Assembly (NCBI RefSeq): GCF_003460505.1
Contig: NZ_QTVG01000005.1
Coordinates: 124,001-188,000 of the forward strand
DNA from: Eubacterium sp. AF36-5BH
GTDB lineage: Bacteria > Bacillota > Clostridia > Lachnospirales > Lachnospiraceae
Length of the DNA: 64,000 bases
Direction: 5' to 3'
Shown one piece after another: positions 44,734 to 54,779 of the stretch. The translations under genes and the position numbers were made by a program. Positions within the stretch are counted from its first letter, which is position 1. Every line of letters starts with the position of its first letter. The notes under the pieces were generated by a model that was not told where the DNA came from, did not search any database, and saw only the letters and a program-made list of their open reading frames with translations.

Positions 44734-46302
44734 ATGGATAAGACCAAATTAGATAAGACAAAAAATAAAGGTAAAAAAGGCATTGCCACATTTTTATTTA
44801 GTCGAATTTTTATTTTTGGCTTAATGATTATTATTCAGATTTTATTTTTCTGGGCAGTTGCCTACAACGTTGTTTTAGATAAAAGTGTTTCTTACGTTGT
44901 AACATTGTTGCAGGTTTTATCGGTTGTATATATAGTTAGCGATAAATCAGATCCCACAATGAAACTGATATGGGTTATTTTTATCGTTGTAGTTCCGGGA
45001 TTTGGTGTTTTGATGTATTTGTACACTAAATTGCAACCTGGTTCAATAAAACTTCGAAAAAAAATAGAACATATTGATTTAAAGTCTCAACGATATTTGC
45101 AACCTGAACAGCAAATATACAATGATTTACAAATACAGGATAAACAGGTCTCGATGCTTGCAAAGTATGTTTATGACTACACCGGTTGTCCTGTTTATAA
45201 AAATACTGATGTTTCATATTTTAGTTGTGGAGAGGAAAAGTACACAGCCTTAATTGAAGAATTGGAGAATGCCACAGATTTTATTTTTATGGAATATTTT
45301 ATTATTCAGCAGGGAAAAGTCTGGGACTCAGTTCTTAATATTCTTGAAAGAAAGGCAAAAGAAGGCGTAGAAGTAAGAGTAATGTATGATGGCCTTTGTT
45401 CCCTTACAAAGTTACCGGTTGGCTATTATAAGAAACTACGTCAAATGGGCATAAAGTCAAAAACCTTTGCTCCTGCGAGACCTTTTTTTACAACTGAGCA
45501 AAACAACAGAGATCATAGAAAGATTCTTGTTATTGACGGTAAAGTTGCTTTTACCGGTGGTATTAATCTGGCAGATGAATATATGAACCTTGTTGAAAAA
45601 TTCGGTTATTGGAAAGATACTGCGGTTATGTTAAAAGGTGATGCAGTAAAAAGCTATACACTTTTATTCTTACAAATGTGGAATGTAACAGAGCGGACAA
45701 TTGGAAATTTTGACAGATATTTAGATATAAAAATTCCAAAAATATATGACGATAATGGTTATATAATAGGCTACGGTGATGAGCCGGTTGGAAAAGAAAG
45801 AGTTGGTGAATCTGTTTATTTACATATGATTAATACAGCCAACAGATATCTTCATATTGTTACACCATATTTAATTTTGGATAATGTTATGATGTCTGCG
45901 TTAAAGTTTGCGGCAAAACGTGGTGTAGATGTAAAAATTGTCATGCCAGGTATACCTGACAAACCATACGCTTATTGTATAGCAAGAACATATTACAGTG
46001 AGTTAATCGAAGCCGGTGTGGAAATTTATGAATACACACCCGGTTTTACTCATGCTAAGATGTTTATTAGTGATGATGAAAAAGCAACTGTTGGAACAAT
46101 TAATTTAGACTATAGAAGTTTATATTTACATTTTGAAAATGGATGCTTTATTTATAAAAATAATGTAATTTATGATATAGAAGCCGACTATGAAAATATG
46201 CTTGCTGTATCAAAAAAGGTTTCTTTAATAGAATGTAGAAACAGGCCTTTATGGTATAAAGTATGCGGGAAATTATTAAGACTAATTTCTCCGTTAATGT
46301 AA
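44734..46302 (+). CDS. cls: Cardiolipin synthase
   Basis: Phospholipase D-superfamily membrane enzyme that condenses two phosphatidylglycerols to cardiolipin. Two to three N-terminal membrane helices (about 18-90) are followed by two HKD motifs, NRDHRKILVIDGKVAFTGG and THAKMFISDDEKATVGT. 522 residues. GGGGAG precedes the ATG. It follows plsY-gpsA, a phospholipid group, and is separated from spoIVA by a hairpin. Confidence 0.93.
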   Translation: MDKTKLDKTKNKGKKGIATFLFSRIFIFGLMIIIQILFFWAVAYNVVLDKSVSYVVTLLQVLSVVYIVSDKSDPTMKLIWVIFIVVVPGFGVLMYLYTKLQPGSIKLRKKIEHIDLKSQRYLQPEQQIYNDLQIQDKQVSMLAKYVYDYTGCPVYKNTDVSYFSCGEEKYTALIEELENATDFIFMEYFIIQQGKVWDSVLNILERKAKEGVEVRVMYDGLCSLTKLPVGYYKKLRQMGIKSKTFAPARPFFTTEQNNRDHRKILVIDGKVAFTGGINLADEYMNLVEKFGYWKDTAVMLKGDAVKSYTLLFLQMWNVTERTIGNFDRYLDIKIPKIYDDNGYIIGYGDEPVGKERVGESVYLHMINTANRYLHIVTPYLILDNVMMSALKFAAKRGVDVKIVMPGIPDKPYAYCIARTYYSELIEAGVEIYEYTPGFTHAKMFISDDEKATVGTINLDYRSLYLHFENGCFIYKNNVIYDIEADYENMLAVSKKVSLIECRNRPLWYKVCGKLLRLISPLM

Positions 46303-46310
46303 AAAGTAAT

Positions 46311-46366
46311 AAAAAGCCTCTCATTGCCATATATTTTAGTATTAATATATGCACTGGGAGGTTTTT
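46311..46366 (+). terminator. Long hairpin after cls that contains the spoIVA ribosome binding site
   Basis: The arm 46311-46335 pairs with 46344-46366 over more than 20 positions with a few mismatches and bulges; AAAAA and TTTTT form the ends. The T run directly touches the spoIVA ATG at 46367, and the GGGAGG of spoIVA (46356-46361) lies in the downstream arm. It looks like a cls terminator, and a transcript entering from cls would have the spoIVA site locked in the stem. Confidence 0.75.
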
Positions 46367-47833
46367 ATGGATTTTAATGTATATAATGACATTGAAAAAA
46401 GAACAAAGGGGGAAATTTACATAGGGGTTGTGGGACCTGTTAGAACTGGAAAATCAACTTTTATTAAGAATTTTATGGATGTGGCTGTAATGCCAAATAT
46501 AAAAGATGAAAATGAGGTTAAACGAGCAATGGATGAGCTGCCACAATCATCAGCCGGTAAAACAATAATGACAACAGAGCCTAAATTTATACCTAATAAA
46601 GCGGTGACAATTAATATTGGTAACAAAGCTAATATTAATGTTAGACTAATAGACTGTGTTGGCTTTATGGTTGATGGGGCTACAGGTCACATGGAGGAAG
46701 ATTCTGAAAGAATGGTAAAAACACCTTGGTTTGAACAGTCAATTCCTTTTTCAAAAGCTGCTGAAATTGGTACAGAGAAAGTAATTTCAGAACACTCAAC
46801 AATTGGTGTAGTTATAACAAGTGACGGAAGTTTTACTGACTTGAATGTTGAAGACTACAACAAGGCATTAGATAAAACAGTTAATGAGTTAAAAAAAATT
46901 AATAAGCCTTTTATTATTCTTGTTAATTCAATGGAGCCTACATCAAAAGAGTGTCTGGAATTGAAAAAAACTATTGAAAGCAAATATGATGTATCAACAA
47001 TAGCAATAAACTGTCTTAAATTAAACGAAGATGACATTAATAATATTTTAGAAAATATATTATTTGAATTTCCAATTACCGAAATAGTATTTAATGTTCC
47101 AAAATGGCTTGAAATAATCAATTTAGACAGTGATATGATGAAATACATAATAGAATATTCTAAACAGATTTTAGAAAAAATTACTAAAATTAAAGATATA
47201 AAAAATCTTATTTTTAGTCCTGACAAAAATTATGTAAAAAATATGTCTGTATCAATGGTTGAGTTGTCCAATGGTAAAGTTGTTATGGATTTTTCTGTGG
47301 ACGAAAGTTCTTATTATGACACATTATCAGAAATTACAGGCAGCAAAATTGAAAATCAGTTGCATCTTATAAGATTTATCAAAGAACTTGCAGCAAAAAA
47401 AACAGGTTATGATAAAGTGAATTCAGCCATAACAAAAGTGAAGGAAACAGGCTATGGAATTGTTATGCCTGACAAGGAAGAAATAGTTTTAGATAGTCCC
47501 GAATTAATAAAGAACGGTAGCAATTATGGTGTAAAAATAAAAGCAACAGCACCGTCTATTCATTTTGTAAAAGCGAATATATTAACTGAAATTTCTCCAA
47601 TTATAGGTAACGAAGAGCAGGCGAAGGATTTAATAGAATTTATAAATGCCAATGAAGAACATAATGATATTTGGGATACAAACATTTTCGGAAAAACAAT
47701 TGGTCAGATAGTGGAAGAAGGCATTAGCAATAAAATTGATAACTTAACAGAAGATACAAGAGCCAGAATGCAGGGGACTGTTGAAAAAATAACAAATGAT
47801 CAAAGCAAAGGAGTTATTTGTATTTTGCTTTAA
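46367..47833 (+). CDS. spoIVA: Stage IV sporulation protein A
   Basis: ATPase that polymerises on the forespore surface to form the basement layer of the spore coat, made in the mother cell. The Walker A motif GPVRTGKST is at 23-31; the opening MDFNVYNDIEKRT is highly conserved. At 488 residues it matches the family. The start at 46367 has GGAGG five bases upstream; the in-frame ATG at 46349 lies inside the hairpin. In Bacillus it is transcribed by sigma-E. The gene implies sporulation ability or recent descent from a spore former. Confidence 0.96.
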   Translation: MDFNVYNDIEKRTKGEIYIGVVGPVRTGKSTFIKNFMDVAVMPNIKDENEVKRAMDELPQSSAGKTIMTTEPKFIPNKAVTINIGNKANINVRLIDCVGFMVDGATGHMEEDSERMVKTPWFEQSIPFSKAAEIGTEKVISEHSTIGVVITSDGSFTDLNVEDYNKALDKTVNELKKINKPFIILVNSMEPTSKECLELKKTIESKYDVSTIAINCLKLNEDDINNILENILFEFPITEIVFNVPKWLEIINLDSDMMKYIIEYSKQILEKITKIKDIKNLIFSPDKNYVKNMSVSMVELSNGKVVMDFSVDESSYYDTLSEITGSKIENQLHLIRFIKELAAKKTGYDKVNSAITKVKETGYGIVMPDKEEIVLDSPELIKNGSNYGVKIKATAPSIHFVKANILTEISPIIGNEEQAKDLIEFINANEEHNDIWDTNIFGKTIGQIVEEGISNKIDNLTEDTRARMQGTVEKITNDQSKGVICILL

Positions 47834-47850
47834 ATAACGAAAAGCGGTTA

Positions 47851-47879
47851 TTGTAAAATTTTAACTACTATGATAAAAT
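47851..47879 (+). promoter_or_regulatory. Candidate promoter for tyrS
   Basis: TTGTAA at 47851-47856, 17 bases, TAAAAT at 47874-47879 preceded by TG at 47871-47872 (extended -10). It is 50 bases upstream of the ATG. No T-box leader is present; the space is too short. Confidence 0.5.
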
Positions 47880-47928
47880 TGGTATTTGATTGAGCATAAA
47901 TAATGCTATAGAAGGAGAAGATAAGATT

Positions 47929-49155
47929 ATGAACACATACGAAGAGTTGAAAGCGCGTGGCCTTATAGCACAGGTTACTGATGAAAAATTAATTAGTGAT
48001 TTAATAAATAAAGGTGAAGCTGTTTTCTATATTGGCTTTGATCCAACAGCAGACAGTCTTCATGTAGGTCATTTTATGGCTTTATGTCTTATGAAGAGAC
48101 TTCAAATGGCCGGCAATAAACCAATAGCTCTTTTAGGTGGTGGAACTGCAATGATTGGTGACCCATCAGGAAAGACTGATATGAGAAAAATGATGACAAA
48201 AGAAACTATTGACCACAACATTGAATGTTTCAAGAAACAGATGAGCAAATTTATCGACTTTTCTGACGGAAAAGCATTAATGGTAAACAATGCAGACTGG
48301 TTAATGGATTTAAATTATATTGATGTTTTAAGAGAAGTTGGACCACATTTCAGTGTAAACAGAATGCTTACTGCTGAATGTTACAAACAGAGAATGGAAA
48401 GAGGACTTAGTTTCTTAGAATTCAACTACATGATTATGCAGAGTTATGACTTCTACAAATTATTCCAGGATTATGGTTGTAATCTTCAGTTTGGTGGAGA
48501 TGATCAGTGGAGTAATATGCTTGGTGGTACAGAACTTATCAGACGTAAATTAGGAAAAGATGCCTCAGCTATGACAATTACATTACTTCTTAACTCAGAA
48601 GGTAAGAAGATGGGTAAGACAGTTAGTGGTGCAGTTTGGCTTGATCCTGAAAAAACATCACCATACGAATTCTTCCAGTATTGGAGAAACGTTGATGATG
48701 CAGATGTTATTAAATGCTTGAAGATGCTTACATTCCTTCCATTAGAAGAAATTGAAGAAATGGAAAAATGGCAGGGTGCTGAACTTAATAAGGCAAAAGA
48801 AATTTTAGGCTATGAATTAACTAAGTTAGTTCATGGTGAAGAAGAAGCTAAAAAAGCATTAGATGCAGCTAGGAATATATTTGCTAAAGGAGGAATTTCA
48901 GGTGATATTCCTACAACAACATATGCAAAGGCTGAATTAGAACAGGGAATTGATATTTTAACAATTTTAGTAGATACAAAACTTGCAAAATCAAGAAGTG
49001 AAGCAAGAACTTTAGTAAACCAGAACAGTGTTTCTGTTAATGGAGAAAAAGTAAATGCTATAGATAAAACATTAACTACAACTGATTTTAATGATGAAGG
49101 TGTTATCTTAATTAAGAAGGGTAAAAAAGCTTTCCATCAGATTAAAGCTGATTAG
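47929..49155 (+). CDS. tyrS: Tyrosyl-tRNA synthetase
   Basis: Class I aminoacyl-tRNA synthetase. The HIGH-type motif is HVGH at 45-48, the KMSKS-type motif is KMGKT near 232, and a C-terminal S4-like RNA-binding domain begins near 340. 408 residues from the ATG at 47929, which has AAGGAGA upstream; an in-frame TTG at 47890 is rejected. alaS follows after 17 bases, so the two synthetases are probably cotranscribed. Confidence 0.95.
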   Translation: MNTYEELKARGLIAQVTDEKLISDLINKGEAVFYIGFDPTADSLHVGHFMALCLMKRLQMAGNKPIALLGGGTAMIGDPSGKTDMRKMMTKETIDHNIECFKKQMSKFIDFSDGKALMVNNADWLMDLNYIDVLREVGPHFSVNRMLTAECYKQRMERGLSFLEFNYMIMQSYDFYKLFQDYGCNLQFGGDDQWSNMLGGTELIRRKLGKDASAMTITLLLNSEGKKMGKTVSGAVWLDPEKTSPYEFFQYWRNVDDADVIKCLKMLTFLPLEEIEEMEKWQGAELNKAKEILGYELTKLVHGEEEAKKALDAARNIFAKGGISGDIPTTTYAKAELEQGIDILTILVDTKLAKSRSEARTLVNQNSVSVNGEKVNAIDKTLTTTDFNDEGVILIKKGKKAFHQIKAD

Positions 49156-49172
49156 TTTAGGAGGAACTTACA

Positions 49173-51809
49173 ATGAAGAAATACGGATTAAATGAATTAA
49201 GACAAATGTTCCTTGATTTCTTTGAGTCAAAAGGACATTTAGTAAAAAGCAGTTATTCATTAGTGCCACATAATGATAACAGTTTATTGCTTATTAATGC
49301 AGGTATGGCGCCTTTAAAGCCTTATTTTACAGGTCAGGAAGTTCCACCTAGAACAAGAATGGCGACATGTCAGAAATGTATTAGAACAGGCGATATTGAA
49401 AATATTGGTAAGACTGCAAGACATGGTACATTCTTTGAAATGCTTGGTAATTTTTCATTTGGAGATTATTTTAAACATGAAGCTATTCATTGGTCTTGGG
49501 AATTTTTAACAGAAGTTGTTGGACTTGAAGCTGACAGATTATACCCTTCTGTTTATTTAGAAGATGATGAAGCTTTTGATATTTGGAATAAAGAAATGGG
49601 TATTCCAAAAGACAGAATTTTCAAATTCGGTAAAGAAGATAACTTCTGGGAACATGGTGCAGGCCCTTGTGGTCCTTGTTCAGAAATTTATTATGACCGT
49701 GGTGAAAAATATGGTTGTGGTAAACCAGATTGTACTGTAGGTTGCGAATGTGACAGATATATTGAAATCTGGAACAACGTATTTACTCAGTTTGAAAATG
49801 ACGGCAAAGGAAATTATACAACATTAAAGCAGAAGAACATAGATACAGGTATGGGACTTGAAAGACTTGCAACAGTCGTTCAGGATGTTGATTCTATTTT
49901 TGATGTTGATACTATTAAAGCTTTACGTGATAAAGTATGCGAAATTTCAGGAAAAGAATATAAGAAAGAATATAAATGGGATGTTTCCATAAGAATCATT
50001 ACTGATCATATCCGTTCAGCTACATTTATGATTTCTGACGGTATTATGCCATCAAATGAAGGTAGAGGATATGTATTAAGAAGATTAATCAGACGTGCTG
50101 CAAGACATGGAAGATTATTAGGTATTGATGGAATGTTCCTTTCAGACCTTTCAGAAACTGTAATTGAAAGTTCTAAAGATGGTTATCCTGAACTTGAAGA
50201 AAAGAAAAATATGATCTTCAAAGTATTAACTGAAGAAGAAAATAAATTTAACAAAACAATTGATACAGGTCTTAATATTTTGGCTGAAATGGAAGCAAAA
50301 ATTTCAGAAGAAGGAAACAAGACTTTATCAGGGGACGATGCCTTTAAGTTATATGATACTTATGGATTCCCACTTGATCTTACAAAAGAAATTCTTGAAG
50401 AAAAAGGATTTAGCGTAGATGAAGAAGGTTTCAAAAAAGCTATGGAAGTTCAGAGAGAAAAGGCAAGAAATGCCCGTAAGACAACTAACTACATGGGTGC
50501 AGATGAAACAGTATACGAAAGTCTTGATAAGAATTTAACATCAAAGTTTGTTGGATATGACAAATTGGAAAATGAATCAGAAATTACAGCTTTAACAACA
50601 GAAAAAGAAGTTGTTCAGGCATTAGCTGAAGGTGATAATGGCACAATTCTTGTAAATGAGACTCCATTTTATGCAACAATGGGTGGTCAGACAGGTGATA
50701 AAGGTATTATTGAAACAGCTAACGGAAAATTTAAAGTTGTAGATACAATTAAGCTTCATGGCTCAATGATTGGACATGTTGGATATGTTGTAGAAGGTAT
50801 GGTTCAGGTTGGAGATAAAGTAGCTCTTAAAGTTTACAGCGCTAACAGAGAAGCAATTGCTAAAAACCATAGTGCAACACATTTATTACAGAAGGCATTA
50901 AAACTTGTTTTAGGCGAACATGTTGAGCAGGCAGGTTCTTATGTTGATGCTGAAAGATTAAGATTTGACTTTACACATTTCCAGGCAATGACAAAAGAAG
51001 AAATTGCCAAAGTTGAATCTATTGTCAATGAACAGATTGCTAATGGATTAGATGTTGTCACAAAAGAAATGACATTAGAAGAAGCTAAGAAAACAGGTGC
51101 TATGGCATTATTTGGAGAAAAATACGGAGATACAGTTAGAGTTGTATCTATGGGAGATTTTTCTGTTGAATTATGTGGTGGTACTCATGTTTCAAACACA
51201 AAGGAAATTTCATACTTAAAGGTTATTTCTGAAGCCGGTATTTCTGCAGGTGTTAGAAGAATTGAAGCCTTAACAGGAAATGGCTTAATTAAGCATTTTG
51301 AAGAAATGGAAAAATTATTAAATGAAGCTGCAAAGGCTGCCAAAAGTGATGCACATAATTTAACAAAGAAGATTCATTCATTAAATGATGAAATCAAATC
51401 ATTATCAAGTGAAAATGAAAAGTTAAAAGCAAAATTAGCTAACGAATCTGTTGGAGACGCATTAGACAACGTTGTGGAAGTAAAGGGAGTTAAACTTCTT
51501 GCTACAAAGGTAGCAGATGTGGATATGAATGGTTTAAGAAATCTTGGTGATCAGTTAAAAGAAAAAATGGGTGGCGGAGTTGTTGTTATTGTTTCAACAA
51601 CAAATGACAAAGCCAATGTAATTGTTATGGCTGATAATGATGCGATTTCAAAGGGAGCTCATGCCGGAAATATGATTAAAGAAATTGCTAAATGTGTCGG
51701 AGGTGGCGGCGGTGGTCGTCCAAATATGGCTCAAGCAGGTGGTAAAAATCCAGCCGGTGCTGATATGGCAATTGAAAAGGCAAAAGAGATTTTGGAAAGC
51801 CAGTTATAA
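49173..51809 (+). CDS. alaS: Alanyl-tRNA synthetase
   Basis: Class II synthetase with editing. The catalytic domain (1-240) contains TGDIENIGKTARHGTFFEM (in parts). The editing domain has the zinc-site motifs HSATH near 570 and CGGTH near 671. A coiled coil follows, then the C-terminal C-Ala domain with the glycine-rich GGGGGGRPNMAQAGG. 878 residues is the full length. AGGAGG precedes the ATG. Confidence 0.97.
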   Translation: MKKYGLNELRQMFLDFFESKGHLVKSSYSLVPHNDNSLLLINAGMAPLKPYFTGQEVPPRTRMATCQKCIRTGDIENIGKTARHGTFFEMLGNFSFGDYFKHEAIHWSWEFLTEVVGLEADRLYPSVYLEDDEAFDIWNKEMGIPKDRIFKFGKEDNFWEHGAGPCGPCSEIYYDRGEKYGCGKPDCTVGCECDRYIEIWNNVFTQFENDGKGNYTTLKQKNIDTGMGLERLATVVQDVDSIFDVDTIKALRDKVCEISGKEYKKEYKWDVSIRIITDHIRSATFMISDGIMPSNEGRGYVLRRLIRRAARHGRLLGIDGMFLSDLSETVIESSKDGYPELEEKKNMIFKVLTEEENKFNKTIDTGLNILAEMEAKISEEGNKTLSGDDAFKLYDTYGFPLDLTKEILEEKGFSVDEEGFKKAMEVQREKARNARKTTNYMGADETVYESLDKNLTSKFVGYDKLENESEITALTTEKEVVQALAEGDNGTILVNETPFYATMGGQTGDKGIIETANGKFKVVDTIKLHGSMIGHVGYVVEGMVQVGDKVALKVYSANREAIAKNHSATHLLQKALKLVLGEHVEQAGSYVDAERLRFDFTHFQAMTKEEIAKVESIVNEQIANGLDVVTKEMTLEEAKKTGAMALFGEKYGDTVRVVSMGDFSVELCGGTHVSNTKEISYLKVISEAGISAGVRRIEALTGNGLIKHFEEMEKLLNEAAKAAKSDAHNLTKKIHSLNDEIKSLSSENEKLKAKLANESVGDALDNVVEVKGVKLLATKVADVDMNGLRNLGDQLKEKMGGGVVVIVSTTNDKANVIVMADNDAISKGAHAGNMIKEIAKCVGGGGGGRPNMAQAGGKNPAGADMAIEKAKEILESQL

Positions 51810-51833
51810 TTTTGTATTATTTCAAAAATAAGG

Positions 51834-51861
51834 TTGACGCATTGAAAAAATATGTTATAAT
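51834..51861 (+). promoter_or_regulatory. Strong promoter for rpsU
   Basis: TTGACG at 51834-51839, 16 bases, TATAAT at 51856-51861, with an upstream TG at 51853-51854 (extended -10). A leader of about 60 bases follows, with a small GTGTT/AACAC hairpin near 51870. Confidence 0.85.
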
Positions 51862-51928
51862 ATTTAAAGTGTTTTAACACAAATACCTACAGTTTTAGGA
51901 ATCTATAACTGAAGGGAGGGAAGAACAG

Positions 51929-52105
51929 ATGTCAAGCGTTATCGTAAAAGAAAACGAATCAATCGACAGTGCATTACGTCGATTCAAGAGAAATTGCGCA
52001 AAGGCTGGTATTCAGCAGGAGATTCGTAAAAGAGAACATTACGAAAAACCAAGCGTAAAGCGTAAGAAGAAATCAGAAGCTGCTAGAAAGCGCAAATATA
52101 ATTAA
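51929..52105 (+). CDS. rpsU: 30S ribosomal protein S21
   Basis: A 58-residue basic ribosomal protein read directly from the sequence: [19 protein letters not shown], followed by [20 protein letters not shown] and a Lys/Arg-rich end. GGGAGG at 51915-51920 precedes the ATG. It has its own strong promoter and terminator. rpsU also lies near yqfC in Bacillus. Confidence 0.97.
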   Translation: MSSVIVKENESIDSALRRFKRNCAKAGIQQEIRKREHYEKPSVKRKKKSEAARKRKYN

Positions 52106-52110
52106 TTATA

Positions 52111-52141
52111 AAAAGTCAGGACCTATGTCCTGGCTTTTTTA
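52111..52141 (+). terminator. Strong terminator after rpsU
   Basis: AGTCAGGAC pairs with GTCCTGGCT around a four-base loop, flanked by AAA and followed by a run of six T. Confidence 0.93.
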
Positions 52142-52229
52142 TGTAATAAAATCTTTACCTTTAACATAATCTAATAAATATAAATAATCTGCTTAATACT
52201 GCCTAATTAATTCCAAAGGAGCAAACGCC

Positions 52230-52481
52230 ATGTTTAATGTTGATGATAAATACGACCTTCCAAGAGACGTTGTACATAAAGATTCGTTAATAGAAATTAT
52301 TGGCAGAAATGAATTTGTTGTAGAAAACTATAGATGTTTAAAAGAGATAAAAGATAATGAAATATTAGTCATGTGCAAAAAATATAATTTATTAATAAAA
52401 GGCGAAAAGTTAAACATAAAATATTACAATAGCGAGTCTATGGTTGTAAGTGGGGTATTAAATGAAATTTCATTTATATAG
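52230..52481 (+). CDS. yqfC: Sporulation protein YqfC (YabP family)
   Basis: An 83-residue YabP/YqfC-family protein: the segments LIEIIGRNEFVVEN and YRCLKEI, followed by beta strands, are typical. In Bacillus yqfC is in the sigma-E regulon and lies before yqfD. AAAGGAG precedes the ATG. It overlaps yqfD by 20 bases in another frame. Confidence 0.88.
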   Translation: MFNVDDKYDLPRDVVHKDSLIEIIGRNEFVVENYRCLKEIKDNEILVMCKKYNLLIKGEKLNIKYYNSESMVVSGVLNEISFI

Positions 52482-53685
52482 AATAACAATAAATTCCAAA
52501 CATATTTACAGATTCTTAAACAATACTAAAGAGATAAAAATAAGAGATATAACTTTCAATCAAAATGGAAATGATTCTCTGGCATCTTTTACAATTAATT
52601 CGTCAGATTTTAATACTGTTACAGGAATAGCGAAAGATAATAATATAAAAATAATAAATGTTCACGAGTTTGGCTTGTATAAAAAAATTACTCATAGTTT
52701 TTTTATTAAATTAGCTGCAACATTTGCTATATTCTTTATTTTATTTATAGTTATTTCCACTCAATTTATTTGGAAGATAACAATAAACGGCAACTATTCA
52801 TATACCCAAAAAGAAATTTTAGATTATGTCAGATGCCTTAATGTAACAGAAGGGGTTTTGAAAAATAAAGTAAATTGCGAAAATATAGAAAAAAACATCA
52901 GAGAAAATTATAATGACATAAGTTGGGTATGTGCTGAAATAAAAGGCACTAATCTTATAATTCACATAAAGGAAAATTATATTACTGAAATTGCAAAAAA
53001 AGAAAGCCGTCCTTATAACATTGTTTCCAAATATTCAGGAAAAATCCAATCTATAGTGGTTAGAAAAGGTACGCCATTAGTTAAGAAAAATCAATATGTA
53101 CATAAAAATCAAATTCTTATTAAGGGTGTAACAGACGTTGCAGATGAATCAGGTCAAAAGCTTTACTCGGTTATTACCGGCTCTGACGGAGATATTTTAG
53201 GGAAAATTAAATTTAATTATAATGACCAAATTCCTGTTAAACATAAATATAAAATATATAATTCCTCTAAAACCTATTACATCCCTTTTATAAAAAACTA
53301 CAGATGGCATATTAAAAGTAAAAAAAATAAAGATATTGAATACAGCGAATCAAAAATAAAATTTTTTGAAAATTATTATTTTCCAATAGGCTTTGGCAAA
53401 TATGTAAGCAAAGATTATACAATAAAAACTGCAAATTATTCAAAAAAGCAGGCAGAAAAAGTTTTATCATCTAAGTTAAACAATAAATTAGCAATATTAG
53501 AACAAAAAGGCTACAAAATATTAGCAAAAAATGTTAGAATAGTACGGAAAAAAGAATTTTACCAATATAAGGGCGATGTTATATGCATTTTACCCGTTGG
53601 CAAGGTGCAATACATAAAAGATTCAACCTTAAACAAAATAAAACAAGAAAAGGAATCTGTTGAGCAGACAACAGCAGACAGGTAA
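52462..53685 (+). CDS. yqfD: Sporulation protein YqfD
   Basis: A 407-residue membrane protein with one clear membrane helix at about 84-107 (FFIKLAATFAIFFILFIVIS). The outer part holds the conserved GNYSYTQKEIL and ISWVCAEIKGTNLIIHIKE-type segments (POTRA-like) of YqfD. Known from sigma-E regulons, where loss impairs spore formation. The yqfC-yqfD-phoH-ybeY order matches Firmicutes. Confidence 0.88.
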   Translation: MKFHLYRITINSKHIYRFLNNTKEIKIRDITFNQNGNDSLASFTINSSDFNTVTGIAKDNNIKIINVHEFGLYKKITHSFFIKLAATFAIFFILFIVISTQFIWKITINGNYSYTQKEILDYVRCLNVTEGVLKNKVNCENIEKNIRENYNDISWVCAEIKGTNLIIHIKENYITEIAKKESRPYNIVSKYSGKIQSIVVRKGTPLVKKNQYVHKNQILIKGVTDVADESGQKLYSVITGSDGDILGKIKFNYNDQIPVKHKYKIYNSSKTYYIPFIKNYRWHIKSKKNKDIEYSESKIKFFENYYFPIGFGKYVSKDYTIKTANYSKKQAEKVLSSKLNNKLAILEQKGYKILAKNVRIVRKKEFYQYKGDVICILPVGKVQYIKDSTLNKIKQEKESVEQTTADR

Positions 53686-53689
53686 ATTA

Positions 53690-54694
53690 ATGAGTGTAAT
53701 AGAAAATATTATAGATATTCCTGCAGAATATGAGAAAACTGTATTTGGTCAATTTGATTATAATATTAAGAAGATTGAAAAGACCTTACATGTTACGATT
53801 ATTTCACGAGATGGAGATTTGAAAATAATCGGTGGTGAAACGGCCACCAAAAGAGCGAAAAGCGTGTTTAACCAATTAATTGAATTGGCAAAAAGAGGAA
53901 ATGAAATCACAGAACAAAATGTTGATTATGCATTGTCTTTAAGCTTTGAGGAAAAAGAATCTGCAATAGTTGAATTAGATGATAACATTATTTGCAGAAC
54001 AATAATGGGGAAGCCTATTAAACCCAAAACATTAGGTCAAAAGAAATATGTAGACTTAATAAGAGATAAAATGATAGTTTTTGGTGTGGGGCCTGCCGGT
54101 ACAGGTAAAACCTATCTGGCAATGGCAATGGCAATTACAGCCTTAAGAAATAATGAAGTAAATAAAATTATTTTAACAAGACCTGCCATTGAAGCCGGTG
54201 AGAATTTAGGCTTTTTGCCAGGAGATTTACAAAGCAAGGTTGATCCCTATTTGCGCCCGTTATATGATGCCCTTTATCAAATTATGGGAGCTGAAAGTTT
54301 TATTTCTAATTCAGAAAAAGGAATTATTGAAGTTGCACCACTTGCTTACATGCGTGGTAGAACTTTAGATAATGCTTTCATAATACTTGACGAAGCTCAA
54401 AATACAACACCTGCTCAGATGAAAATGTTCTTAACCAGAATAGGTTTCGGTTCAAAGGTTATAGTTACCGGTGACAGAACCCAGAAGGATTTACCAAGAG
54501 ATGTTGTATCAGGTTTGGATATAGCACTTAAAGTTTTGTCGAAAGTGGATGATATTGGCTTTGCCTTTTTAGATAACAACGATGTTGTCAGACATCCTTT
54601 AGTTCAAAAAATTGTCAAGGCATACGAAGAATATGAAAATAGAAAATCGTCATATTTAAAAAATAAACCAAATGGCAAAACTAAGGATAAATAA
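53690..54694 (+). CDS. phoH: PhoH family ATPase
   Basis: PhoH/PhoL-type protein: an N-terminal KH-like domain (about 10-75) and a RecA-like ATPase domain with P-loop GPAGTGKT near 138 and FIILDEAQNTTPAQMKMFLTR (in parts). Family members act in RNA metabolism and ribosome-linked processes, often with YbeY, encoded next. The start at 53690 is four bases after the yqfD stop, with an AGGT site. An in-frame TTG at 53660 inside yqfD is rejected. 334 residues. Confidence 0.92.
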   Translation: MSVIENIIDIPAEYEKTVFGQFDYNIKKIEKTLHVTIISRDGDLKIIGGETATKRAKSVFNQLIELAKRGNEITEQNVDYALSLSFEEKESAIVELDDNIICRTIMGKPIKPKTLGQKKYVDLIRDKMIVFGVGPAGTGKTYLAMAMAITALRNNEVNKIILTRPAIEAGENLGFLPGDLQSKVDPYLRPLYDALYQIMGAESFISNSEKGIIEVAPLAYMRGRTLDNAFIILDEAQNTTPAQMKMFLTRIGFGSKVIVTGDRTQKDLPRDVVSGLDIALKVLSKVDDIGFAFLDNNDVVRHPLVQKIVKAYEEYENRKSSYLKNKPNGKTKDK

Positions 54695-54779
54695 AAAAGA
54701 TTGGCAAAAAAATAATTAAAGACTCGTACAGAGTTAATTAATAATCTTAATTCAATCAGATAATAAAAAAGGAAAAAAC

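Noticed and set aside
46349-46366. Upstream start for SpoIVA adding six residues
   Set aside because: That ATG lies inside the hairpin, lacks a ribosome binding site, and the conserved N-terminus begins at 46367.
47834-47928. T-box leader for tyrS
   Set aside because: Only 95 bases separate spoIVA from tyrS, and no specifier stem, T-box sequence or terminator fits.
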